Positions 1 to 5,004 of a DNA stretch of 5,103 nucleotides are shown piece by piece. Both the position numbers and the translations under genes were made by a program. The DNA lies in the NCBI GenBank assembly GCA_020216575.1, contig JAIUYC010000413.1:1-5103 (forward strand), given 5' to 3'. Source of the stretch: Coleofasciculus sp. S288 (lineage in GTDB: Bacteria; Cyanobacteriota; Cyanobacteriia; Cyanobacteriales; Coleofasciculaceae). The notes beneath the pieces are model-generated. The model saw only the letters and a program-made list of their open reading frames with translations, was not told the origin of the DNA and searched no databases. The first letter of the stretch is position 1. Each line of letters begins with the position of its first letter.

Positions 1-1952
1 AGTTCTACTTGCTGCAACAGACTGAAAGGTTGAGTTTCAAGTTCGTTATAACTAAAATCAGGATTTCTCCAAATCTTCTCTTCAAGCTCGCTTTGAGTTT
101 TCAGGCTACTAATTTTTTGTTTAAACTGAGCAAAAACGCTAGAAATCCGTTTTTGGGATAACCATTGGCTATAGAAAGGCTTACTCGCTTCTGAGGGTAA
201 CGTTTGGAAAAATTCGGGTGAAATTTCTTCTACATCCAAGTTTTCATCAGACGATAAGCGATCTAAACCATTAACATCGAGTAAAAAGCGATGAAGTCGC
301 AGGAGACGGTCGTAGAATTGACTGCGTACCTGATTATTGTCCTTAGTTTGTGCTAAAAAATTATAGAAAGAGTCACTGATTAGCTGATCGCTTAAGAGTT
401 GATTCAACGCTTCTCGAATCACTTCTAGAAGTTTGATTTGACGCGATATAGCTTGCGAAAGTAAGCTAATCTTCGTATACTCTTTTGGATTTTGTTCCGT
501 CTCTAAGCGATGACAGAGGGTTTGGAGAAGATAAAAGTGCTTTCTTAACGCATATTCAACATCTAAGTCACGAGTCTGTTTTGCGAAAGCTTGCCGAATT
601 TGTTCGCGTTTTACCTCTTCTTTCTCTCCTGTAACTTGTTCAGTTAAGAGGTTGGCAGCCTTTTCCAAATAGTCCTGCTTCTCTGGATCAATTCTAAAGT
701 CCTGCTCCATTCTCAACACCAGAGGCAGTACGCGATCGCGTAAGCTAATTAGGCGACTTCGCAGATAAATTGTCTCTTTAATATCAATGGCATCTGAAAT
801 TGTATTCGTTGAATCTTCGGGTGTTTGTGCATCAGCAAGAAGAGATTTATAGCGGTTAACTTTCTCGTTATGACCTTTGATTGATTCTAAATCGTTCCCA
901 ATACTTTCATACATCGGTATCCCGACTAAAGAGTCCTGGATGATTTGCAAGGTATTAGGTTTAGGCATTTTCCTAAATGTGTCGCTATCCGCAAAGCGAT
1001 CGGGACTTGGATCGATATAAAATAATTTGCGATCGACCGGACGACTAGCAGTGCGGTAATACATCTCCTTAATCGTGTAACTAAAGGGACGATTATCCAA
1101 CACACCACCGTCTACAAAGTACAATTTATACCCTTCTGGGGGTGGTTCTTTGGCTAACTCGCGCCTTTCTAGTTGTCCCCATTCAACAAGCTGTTGTTCT
1201 ATTTTGTTTTTTCCTTGCAATTCCACATCAACGACAGGAAAAGCAACAGGAAAACACGAGGTAATTCGACACAGAGTAGCAAGACTTTGATACGTTTCCT
1301 CAGCTGTTAGATTGAGAGTAGAACGGCTACTTTCTGGAGCGAACGGTTCCTTGCGCCCTCGACGGTGTTTGAGCTGAAATACAGCACGGTGATCTTTAAT
1401 TTCAATCACAGATTTAGTATCATCAAAAACCTTATAGATTCGCCCAAAAACATCAGTTCCCGTAACAAATAAGTCAAGTTCGTTAAACTCCGATACCCAT
1501 TCTCCATCTGGAGCATAGTCCCTATTGTTATAGGCTTTCTCAAATGCTTCTTTGAGCTGGGTTTGATAGTAACCTTCTCCATTCAAAATAGACTCAAATT
1601 TGGTTTTCTCGGAACTGGGAGTGCGCAGGAGCTTAAAAATATCGCCACTTTCCCGCCAAATTTCGGCAAAGTTTGCAAAATCAACAATTTTTTTTGAATG
1701 GCTGTTAGCTAGAGCAAAACTCAGAAGAACGCCATTAATTCCACCTGCCGATGTTCCGGATACAATATCGACAACGATATCGGAATCGGTAAGTGCCTTT
1801 AGAAGCTTATAAATGCCCCGACCTCGTACAGCATTATAAAATTCACGGCAGACACCGTTCATGTAAATTGCTAAAGCAACTCCACCATAAACAACTAATC
1901 CCAAGCGAGTTTCTCGACGAAAGGTAGGTTTTTTAACGTTGGAGTCAACCAT
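1..1952 (-). CDS. Patatin-like phospholipase-related protein, DUF3376/TIGR03607 type (C-terminus outside window)
   Basis: An open frame runs without a stop from the ATG at 1950-1952 to the left edge, giving about 650 codons. The N-terminal third is a patatin fold: a glycine-rich oxyanion-type segment (VVYGGVALAIYMNG, about residues 20-33), the nucleophile elbow GTSAGG with Ser68, and a DGG motif with Asp281 (FVDGGVLDN). Ser68 and Asp281 form the expected catalytic dyad, so acyl-hydrolase activity on lipids is plausible. The remaining ~350 residues are charged and mostly helical, as in the long patatin-related family with DUF3376, whose function is not established. I see no signal peptide or membrane segment, so it is probably cytoplasmic or peripherally membrane-bound. 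The start is well supported: AGGAGA at 1961-1966 lies 8 bases upstream, and two consecutive in-frame TAA codons lie just before it. A HIP1 site at 732-739 is inside the gene. Family assignment is from memory of motifs, not a search. Confidence 0.9.
   Translation of the reverse strand, partial: MVDSNVKKPTFRRETRLGLVVYGGVALAIYMNGVCREFYNAVRGRGIYKLLKALTDSDIVVDIVSGTSAGGINGVLLSFALANSHSKKIVDFANFAEIWRESGDIFKLLRTPSSEKTKFESILNGEGYYQTQLKEAFEKAYNNRDYAPDGEWVSEFNELDLFVTGTDVFGRIYKVFDDTKSVIEIKDHRAVFQLKHRRGRKEPFAPESSRSTLNLTAEETYQSLATLCRITSCFPVAFPVVDVELQGKNKIEQQLVEWGQLERRELAKEPPPEGYKLYFVDGGVLDNRPFSYTIKEMYYRTASRPVDRKLFYIDPSPDRFADSDTFRKMPKPNTLQIIQDSLVGIPMYESIGNDLESIKGHNEKVNRYKSLLADAQTPEDSTNTISDAIDIKETIYLRSRLISLRDRVLPLVLRMEQDFRIDPEKQDYLEKAANLLTEQVTGEKEEVKREQIRQAFAKQTRDLDVEYALRKHFYLLQTLCHRLETEQNPKEYTKISLLSQAISRQIKLLEVIREALNQLLSDQLISDSFYNFLAQTKDNNQVRSQFYDRLLRLHRFLLDVNGLDRLSSDENLDVEEISPEFFQTLPSEASKPFYSQWLSQKRISSVFAQFKQKISSLKTQSELEEKIWRNPDFSYNELETQPFSLLQQVE
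732..739. repeat. HIP1 octamer inside the patatin-like gene
   Basis: Perfect GCGATCGC, flanked as CGCGATCGCG. It encodes part of a LRDRV segment. It supports a cyanobacterial origin of the window. Confidence 0.85.
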
Positions 1953-1960
1953 TAATTTGC

Positions 1961-1966
1961 TCTCCT
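1961..1966 (-). promoter_or_regulatory. Ribosome binding site of the patatin-like gene
   Basis: AGGAGA on the minus strand, 8 bases before the ATG at 1952. With the in-frame TAA TAA immediately upstream it fixes the start codon. Confidence 0.75.
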
Positions 1967-2143
1967 GTTATTACGAAAGATAGTTTCTTGCCTATCAGTT
2001 CCAAGGCTTACGTCCAAGGCAACGGCTCAAAAAACAAGCTTTTCCAATTGCGCGAAGCCAAATCGAGAAACTGTTTAGGTGTGAATTAGAAAAGTAGATA
2101 GGTTGGCCTGAATGCTCAGAATGATGCTGTTGTCTCAAGCGAT

Positions 2144-2149
2144 ATTATA
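2144..2149 (-). promoter_or_regulatory. Candidate -10 box for the patatin-like gene
   Basis: A perfect TATAAT on the minus strand, roughly 190 bases upstream of the patatin start. No good -35 hexamer lies 16-18 bases before it, and it lacks a proper extended -10 TGn, so the call rests on one hexamer only. Confidence 0.25.
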
Positions 2150-2270
2150 GCCATCCTAAATCATCTGCGAGATTGGCTTTTTTAACAAATCGCGGAGCCA
2201 CGGAGTCCGTACAGCAAAGAAAGAGAGGTTCTCATGAATCATTGTAGGTACGGAAGAGCCATAATTCTTA

Positions 2271-2299
2271 AGGCGAAGAGGTTCAATGCCCCTTCGCCT
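2271..2299 (-). terminator. Candidate transcription terminator of the SUI1 gene
   Basis: Perfect 8 bp inverted repeat, AGGCGAAG (2271-2278) with CTTCGCCT (2292-2299), loop 13 bases. It lies about 40 bases past the SUI1 stop on the minus strand and is followed there by TTAAGAATTAT, a poor but T/A-rich tail. The stem is GC-rich; the missing uninterrupted T-run makes intrinsic termination uncertain. Confidence 0.45.
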
Positions 2300-2339
2300 G
2301 GCTGCGTTTCATTTCGACGCCCAAGCGGCTCAGCGTTAA

Positions 2340-2708
2340 CTAGCCACCGCTAATTTTTGCCTTATAGCCTAGCTGTATCAGAATTTCTACAAGCTTCTGG
2401 GCATGGTCGCCTTGAATTTCCAAGGTATCATCCTTGAGTGTGCCACCACTGCCACATTGGGTTTTAAGCTGTTTCAGTAACTTGGTTAACGTTTCTGGCG
2501 TGACTTGAAAACCGCTGATTACCGTTACCGTCTTTCCCTTACGTCCCTTACGTGACGCCTGTACTCTCAAATTTTGCTGATTGGGAGGAAGTTCCTGTCT
2601 GGGACGTTCGACAGCCGCTGGCTTGCTGCCAGGGCCAAACTCACTGTAGACGACGCGATTCTCAGAGGATGTGGAGTTAGAAGCCTTTTTTGATTTTGAT
2701 GAAGCCAT
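2340..2708 (-). CDS. SUI1/eIF1-like translation factor (YciH family)
   Basis: A complete 122-residue protein. The first ~45 residues are a Ser/Lys-rich, probably disordered tail followed by NRVVYSEFG, a motif I recognise from bacterial SUI1 proteins. The SUI1 domain spans about residues 46-120, with the basic strand SRKGRKGKTVTVISGF (52-67), a helix TLTKLLKQLKTQ (73-84), the signature loop CGSGGTLKDDTLEIQGDH (85-102), and a final helix and strand KLVEILIQLGYKAKISGG. The family homologue in eukaryotes, eIF1, monitors start-codon selection on the small ribosomal subunit; the bacterial role is less settled and probably modulates initiation fidelity. The ATG at 2706-2708 is the only sensible start: an in-frame TAA lies upstream with no ATG or GTG between. 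Its ribosome binding site is weak (AAGGG only about two bases away), which suggests modest or leader-dependent translation. Neighbours on both sides are functionally unrelated. Confidence 0.93.
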   Translation of the reverse strand: MASSKSKKASNSTSSENRVVYSEFGPGSKPAAVERPRQELPPNQQNLRVQASRKGRKGKTVTVISGFQVTPETLTKLLKQLKTQCGSGGTLKDDTLEIQGDHAQKLVEILIQLGYKAKISGG

Positions 2709-2762
2709 GCCCTTAATTGCTCTATCAGTCGTTTCTCTTACAGCTTAGAGCAGCTTTGAGAT

Positions 2763-2777
2763 AGACAAGTTTTGTCT
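2763..2777. repeat. Small perfect hairpin in the SUI1 leader
   Basis: AGACAA (2763-2768), loop GTT, TTGTCT (2772-2777): a perfect 6 bp stem 55-70 bases upstream of the SUI1 start. It could be an operator half-site pair or a weak leader hairpin; nothing further identifies it. Confidence 0.35.
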
Positions 2778-2789
2778 GGCACGATTTGC

Positions 2790-2883
2790 TTCGTTCTGCC
2801 ATTCGCCTGCGGCATCGTTAGAGAAAGCACCATTAATTCGTTCTGCCATTCGCCTGCGGCATCGTTAGAGAAAGCACCATTAA
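2790..2883. repeat. Perfect tandem repeat, 2 x 47 bp
   Basis: Copy one is 2790-2836 and copy two 2837-2883, identical at every base by direct comparison. Each unit begins TTCGTTCTGCCATTCGCC and ends AGCACCATTAA. The CCATTAA ending recurs once more at 2892-2898, but the rest of a third copy is absent. The lack of divergence points to a recent duplication, a sequence maintained by recombination, or an assembly artefact. It lies in the upstream region of the SUI1 gene. Confidence 0.9.
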
Positions 2884-2916
2884 GTAGGTCGCCATTAATA
2901 TTTGTCGTTGAGACAA

Positions 2917-2966
2917 GGCAGAGGGCAGTGGTTCGACAGGCTCACCAATCGGGCAGAGGGCAGAGG
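2917..2966. repeat. Short dispersed-type repeats: GGCAGAGGGCAG pair flanking a TTCGACAGGCTCA motif
   Basis: GGCAGAGGGCAG occurs at 2917-2928 and again at 2952-2963. Between them lies TGGTTCGACAGGCTCACCA, an imperfect palindrome with TGG/CCA ends. From general knowledge, both patterns resemble intergenic repeat sequences scattered in cyanobacterial and other bacterial genomes; only a genome-wide count would prove this. Confidence 0.5.
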
Positions 2967-3049
2967 ATTTTGTTCTCTTAATATTTGTTAAGATATCCTC
3001 ATTTATTTGTGCCTACCTACTTAGCACAGTGATCGCCCCAACTTACTTT

Positions 3050-3082
3050 AGAAAAGTATAGCATGGGCGAAACACCTATACT
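3050..3082 (-). terminator. Candidate terminator of the short DUF2267 gene
   Basis: AGTATAG (3055-3061) and CTATACT (3076-3082) form a perfect 7 bp stem. Read on the minus strand it starts about 32 bases after the stop of the 153-codon gene and is followed by TTTTCT. An inner pairing of GGTG with CGCC could extend the structure. The outer stem is AT-rich and the T-run short, so termination strength is doubtful. Confidence 0.4.
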
Positions 3083-3113
3083 CAAATTAAATTGATAGAG
3101 TGATTATTCTCAA

Positions 3114-3575
3114 CTAGGCTTGCTGCCACATTTGCTGAATTTTGCCCGGTAAAAAGCTAGCAATTTCCTCAACTCGTTCCGGTGATAATTCCTGTTTAGT
3201 TGCACAAAAGATTGCCTGGACAACTGTTTCTGGAGAGACTCCTTCTGGTAAATCAGTTTCTTGACGAATCATATACAGGAAGGTATCGGCATCTACCTGA
3301 AGAGGAGCATCAAGGCGACTGAGAAAGCCAGCAACAGGATTGGTATCTTTCCAAAGATCGGCTATTTCTCTAGTCGGCACTTCAGGGGCTGTCGGTACAA
3401 GGTTTTTGTGAGTATCTCTTCTCCGCAATTCTGCGTCAACTCGGTCAGCGGCTTCGGTAGTCATTAAGTCGCGCATCGCACGGAATACCACCTCAGTCAC
3501 GTCTTTGGCTTTGTTAATATTCTCCAGGTGACCGTTGAGTTGAACTTTGTCTAAAAAGGACGTATCGGTTTTCAT
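3114..3575 (-). CDS. DUF2267 domain protein, short paralogue
   Basis: A complete 153-residue acidic, helical protein that is essentially one DUF2267 domain. Two related helical segments are visible: VTEVVFRAMRDLMTTEAADR (26-45) and VVQAIFCATKQELSPERVEE (118-137), consistent with the internal duplication of this family. A central motif IADLWKDTNPVAGFLSR (71-87) is shared almost exactly with the longer neighbour, as is the C-terminal FLPGKIQQMW. The biochemical function of DUF2267 is not known; no catalytic residues, signal peptide or membrane segments are apparent, so it is probably cytoplasmic. The ATG at 3573-3575 has AGGAGA at 3581-3586, five bases upstream. The paralogue lies 298 bases upstream on the same strand; a separate promoter or a long shared transcript are both possible. 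The pair looks like an old tandem duplication, with the N-terminal winged-helix part absent here. Confidence 0.88.
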   Translation of the reverse strand: MKTDTSFLDKVQLNGHLENINKAKDVTEVVFRAMRDLMTTEAADRVDAELRRRDTHKNLVPTAPEVPTREIADLWKDTNPVAGFLSRLDAPLQVDADTFLYMIRQETDLPEGVSPETVVQAIFCATKQELSPERVEEIASFLPGKIQQMWQQA

Positions 3576-3580
3576 AAGAC

Positions 3581-3586
3581 TCTCCT
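3581..3586 (-). promoter_or_regulatory. Ribosome binding site of the short DUF2267 gene
   Basis: AGGAGA five bases before the ATG. The surrounding leader AAAGTTAGGAGAG closely matches GAAGTTAGGACAG found upstream of the longer paralogue. Confidence 0.7.
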
Positions 3587-3656
3587 AACTTTGACTTCAC
3601 TTTCAAGACGCTATTGTGCCGTTAAATTAACATATAACATACATTCTAGTTAAGAA

Positions 3657-3747
3657 TTGTTAGTCGTTAGTGAAGAAAGATGGCTAAAATGCTTCCACTC
3701 TAATGATTGGCAACAAACCACTTCTTTGAAGAACTAACAACTAACAA
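3657..3747. repeat. Inverted pair of heptamer (CTAACAA) repeats
   Basis: The arm TTGTTAGTCGTTAGT (3657-3671) is complementary at 14 of 15 positions to ACTAACAACTAACAA (3733-3747), with 61 bases between. The right arm is two exact CTAACAA heptamers (3734-3740, 3741-3747). Tandem heptamers of this general type are known in filamentous cyanobacteria. Next to the right arm, TTCTTTGAAGAA (3722-3733) is a near-palindrome. The structure lies between the two DUF2267 genes and might act as a weak transcript-end or mRNA-stability element. Confidence 0.6.
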
Positions 3748-3759
3748 CTTGCAAAGAGC

Positions 3760-3873
3760 CTAATAATTAGAGGCGTGATAGTTGGCTAGTGCAGCTTGGC
3801 GGAAATAAATACCAGCTTCCAAGTGGTTAAACACCTTACGCTCAAAGAACTTTTGACTTCTAAGGGAGCGGTA
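3760..3873 (-). other. Coding-like in-frame tail behind the TAG stop of the long DUF2267 gene, or small ORF
   Basis: Directly after the TAG at 3874-3876 the same frame stays open for 37 codons and ends at a second TAG (3760-3762). The translation looks like real protein: QKFFERKVFNHLEAGIYFRQ followed by AALANYHASNY. It has no counterpart behind the short paralogue, where the frame closes after eight codons. Three readings are possible: a former C-terminal extension cut off by a nonsense change, occasional stop-codon readthrough, or an independent microprotein starting at the GTG at 3832-3834 (24 codons), which has only a weak ribosome binding site. I do not recognise the sequence as a known family. 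Amino-acid composition alone is weak evidence at this length. Confidence 0.35.
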
Positions 3874-4725
3874 CTAGGCTTGTTCCCACAGTTGTCGAAT
3901 TTTATCGGGCAGAAATCCAGCAATTTCCCGAATCCGTTCCTCTGACAACTCATCTTTTGTTGCTGAGAAAACGGCTTTAACAACTGTTTCGGGTTCTACT
4001 CCGGGCTGTAAACTAGCTTCTTGCTGAATCCGGAATAGGAACGTGTCTGATTTGATAATCAGGGGTGGACGAATTCGGCTTAAGAAAGCGACAAGAGGAT
4101 TTGTATCTTTCCAAAGATCTGCGATTTCGTTTTGCAGGGCTTTATCTTTTGTCGGTTCTGCCGGTTCGTGCAGTTCTGATGCCACTCGGTCAGACGCTTC
4201 GGTTGTCATCATGTCCCGCATAGTGCGGAAGACGACCTCTGTGATGTCTCTGGCATCGAAGATATCTCCTAGATTGCCCTTGTACATCACCTTTTCCAAG
4301 AATGGCATATCTTTGGTGGCAATGGGAACCACTGGCCCTTCCCGAAGTGACTGGGGGGGATTCGCCTCCATCTTTTCGAGCATTTTGCGACCTTTTTCGG
4401 TCAGCTTGGCTCGTTTAAACTCAATCAAGTGAGGCAGGGGACCATCGGGGGCGCCATAGGTATTGGCGATGCGGGCATCGAACTCTTTCGGGTTAGCGGC
4501 GTCTGGGACATCTTCCTGGTTAGCGTAGGCATTGCCGCTAAATTCAGCTTCGATGTACTGCTTTTGATTTAAATAATCGAGGTGACCCAAGATATCGGAT
4601 TCTGAAAGAGAGCGACCCGCAAAGTCGGATTCTGTAAAAGTAACGGGATGCATCCCTTGTCCATCAGTTTCGTCAATCTTTTTAAGCATGATGTAGGCGA
4701 CATCTTCTCTTAGACCGATGGGCAT
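3874..4725 (-). CDS. Winged-helix-like domain fused to DUF2267, long paralogue
   Basis: A complete 283-residue protein with two parts. Residues 5-119 look like a winged helix: a first helix REDVAYIMLKKIDE, a recognition-helix-like segment ESDILGHLDYLNQKQYIEAE (42-61), a wing of variable sequence, and the closing LIEFKRAKLTEKGRKMLEKM (100-119), where LTEKGRK is typical of such domains. A Pro-rich linker (about 122-137) leads to a DUF2267 domain (139-283) with the paired helical segments ITEVVFRTMRDMMTTEASDR and VVKAVFSATKDELSEERIRE and the shared IADLWKDTNP motif. The combination suggests a DNA- or partner-binding regulator, but DUF2267 function is unknown. The ATG at 4723-4725 has AGGAGA at 4731-4736, five bases away. 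The linker codons include a run of seven C residues (4353-4359 as G on the plus strand). The same frame stays protein-like past the TAG stop. Confidence 0.88.
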   Translation of the reverse strand: MPIGLREDVAYIMLKKIDETDGQGMHPVTFTESDFAGRSLSESDILGHLDYLNQKQYIEAEFSGNAYANQEDVPDAANPKEFDARIANTYGAPDGPLPHLIEFKRAKLTEKGRKMLEKMEANPPQSLREGPVVPIATKDMPFLEKVMYKGNLGDIFDARDITEVVFRTMRDMMTTEASDRVASELHEPAEPTKDKALQNEIADLWKDTNPLVAFLSRIRPPLIIKSDTFLFRIQQEASLQPGVEPETVVKAVFSATKDELSEERIREIAGFLPDKIRQLWEQA

Positions 4726-4730
4726 AATCT

Positions 4731-4736
4731 TCTCCT
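4731..4736 (-). promoter_or_regulatory. Ribosome binding site of the long DUF2267 gene
   Basis: AGGAGA five bases before the ATG at 4725. The leader just upstream, GAAGTTAGGACAG, resembles that of the short paralogue and offers a second, weaker purine-rich site too far away to be used for this start. Confidence 0.7.
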
Positions 4737-4826
4737 AAACCTGTCCTAACTTCGAGATACAGTGGTAATGGCTGGAACAGCAGTGCAATGGTTCATCTCA
4801 CAATTGACCAAGCACGCTACAGCCGT

Positions 4827-4847
4827 ACCGAGAACCCAATTCCCGGT
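4827..4847. repeat. Imperfect palindrome in the divergent promoter region
   Basis: ACCGAGAA (4827-4834) pairs with TTCCCGGT (4840-4847) at seven of eight positions around a CCCAA loop. Its place between two divergent genes is compatible with a regulator binding site or a leader hairpin for the minus-strand gene, but no known operator is recognised. Confidence 0.4.
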
Positions 4848-4947
4848 GCAGCTTGTAACTGAATGTTGCTGTGTGTTCCAGCTTCTTACCTAAAACCTTA
4901 TGCTCCCTGCTATGGCTGTGCATCTGTCACAGGAGGCAGATAAGAGG

Positions 4948-4975
4948 TGTATATTTGGTAGCAATTTTTTGTAAA
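4948..4975 (-). promoter_or_regulatory. Candidate promoter of the long DUF2267 gene
   Basis: On the minus strand TTTACA (4970-4975, five of six matches to a -35 box) is followed after 16 bases by TATACA (4948-4953, four of six to a -10 box). It would give a leader of about 215 bases. The region is AT-rich, so chance matches are likely. Confidence 0.25.
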
Positions 4976-4995
4976 ATCTTGTTGCTAAGGTGGAG

Positions 4996-5003
4996 GCGAT
5001 CGC
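4996..5003. repeat. HIP1 octamer overlapping the start region of the right-edge gene
   Basis: Perfect GCGATCGC palindrome, the highly iterated cyanobacterial HIP1 motif. It occupies the spacer between the ribosome binding site and the ATG at 5005. Confidence 0.8.
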
Positions 5004-5004
5004 A

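Larger units (their letters stand above)
1953..2339. other. Intergenic region between SUI1 and patatin-like genes
   Basis: These 387 bases hold no convincing gene on either strand. Visible elements are the patatin ribosome binding site, a perfect TATAAT box on the minus strand (2144-2149), a hairpin just past the SUI1 gene (2271-2299), and a direct repeat of CCAAGGC (2001-2007 and 2014-2020). A weaker promoter-like pair for the patatin gene is TTGGAA (1999-2004) with TATCTT (1977-1982), spaced 16 bases, each matching consensus at only four of six positions. The stretch CGCGGAGCCACGGAGTCCG near 2191-2209 contains a repeated CGGAG and a short palindrome CGGAGTCCG, meaning unknown. Confidence 0.6.
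2709..3113. other. Repeat-rich intergenic region between the short DUF2267 gene and SUI1
   Basis: These 405 bases hold no gene I can support. They contain the leader hairpin of SUI1, a perfect tandem duplication of 47 bp, a 5 bp hairpin TTGTC/GACAA (2902-2916), two copies of GGCAGAGGGCAG, one TTCGACAGGCTCA motif, and a hairpin followed by T residues just past the short DUF2267 gene. Open frames across the duplication change frame between copies, because 47 is not a multiple of three, so they are not conserved coding sequence. Confidence 0.65.
3576..3873. other. Intergenic region between the two DUF2267 genes
   Basis: This 298-base gap holds, from the right, the 37-codon coding-like tail of the long paralogue, then the inverted heptamer repeats, an AT-rich stretch around 3620-3655 that could contain a promoter for the short paralogue (for example TTATAT on the minus strand, without a convincing -35), and the ribosome binding site of the short gene. 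I see no RNA gene. Confidence 0.5.
4726..5004. other. Divergent intergenic region
   Basis: These 279 bases separate the minus-strand long DUF2267 gene from the plus-strand gene starting at 5005, so they should carry promoters for both. Visible are an imperfect palindrome at 4827-4847, a distant inverted repeat GCTGGAACA/TGTTCCAGC (4771-4779, 4874-4882), and a candidate minus-strand promoter at 4948-4975. Small frames such as 24 codons from 4900 and 16 codons on the minus strand ending just before 4740 lack support. Confidence 0.55.

Noticed and set aside
1600..1812. 70-codon plus-strand open frame
   Set aside because: It is antisense to the patatin catalytic region, whose motifs are unmistakable on the other strand.
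2150..2183. Plus-strand terminator-like hairpin followed by six T (GCCATC ... GATTGGC TTTTTT)
   Set aside because: The stem needs a bulge, and no plus-strand gene precedes it to be terminated.
2277..2300. tRNA T-arm-like sequence (GGTTCAATGCC)
   Set aside because: The loop fits TTCRANN, but the stem has a mismatch and there is no matching acceptor strand, D-arm or proper anticodon arm upstream.
2790..2883. CRISPR-like array
   Set aside because: Two copies abut directly with no spacer, and no cas gene is present.
2772..2981. 69-codon plus-strand open frame
   Set aside because: It consists largely of the 47 bp tandem repeat read in two different frames, plus low-complexity repeats, and has no ribosome binding site.
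3786..3983. 65-codon minus-strand open frame
   Set aside because: It overlaps the end of the long DUF2267 gene out of frame; the in-frame continuation past the TAG is the more protein-like reading.
4043..4432. 129-codon plus-strand open frame
   Set aside because: It lies entirely opposite the well-supported long DUF2267 gene and shows no recognisable domain.
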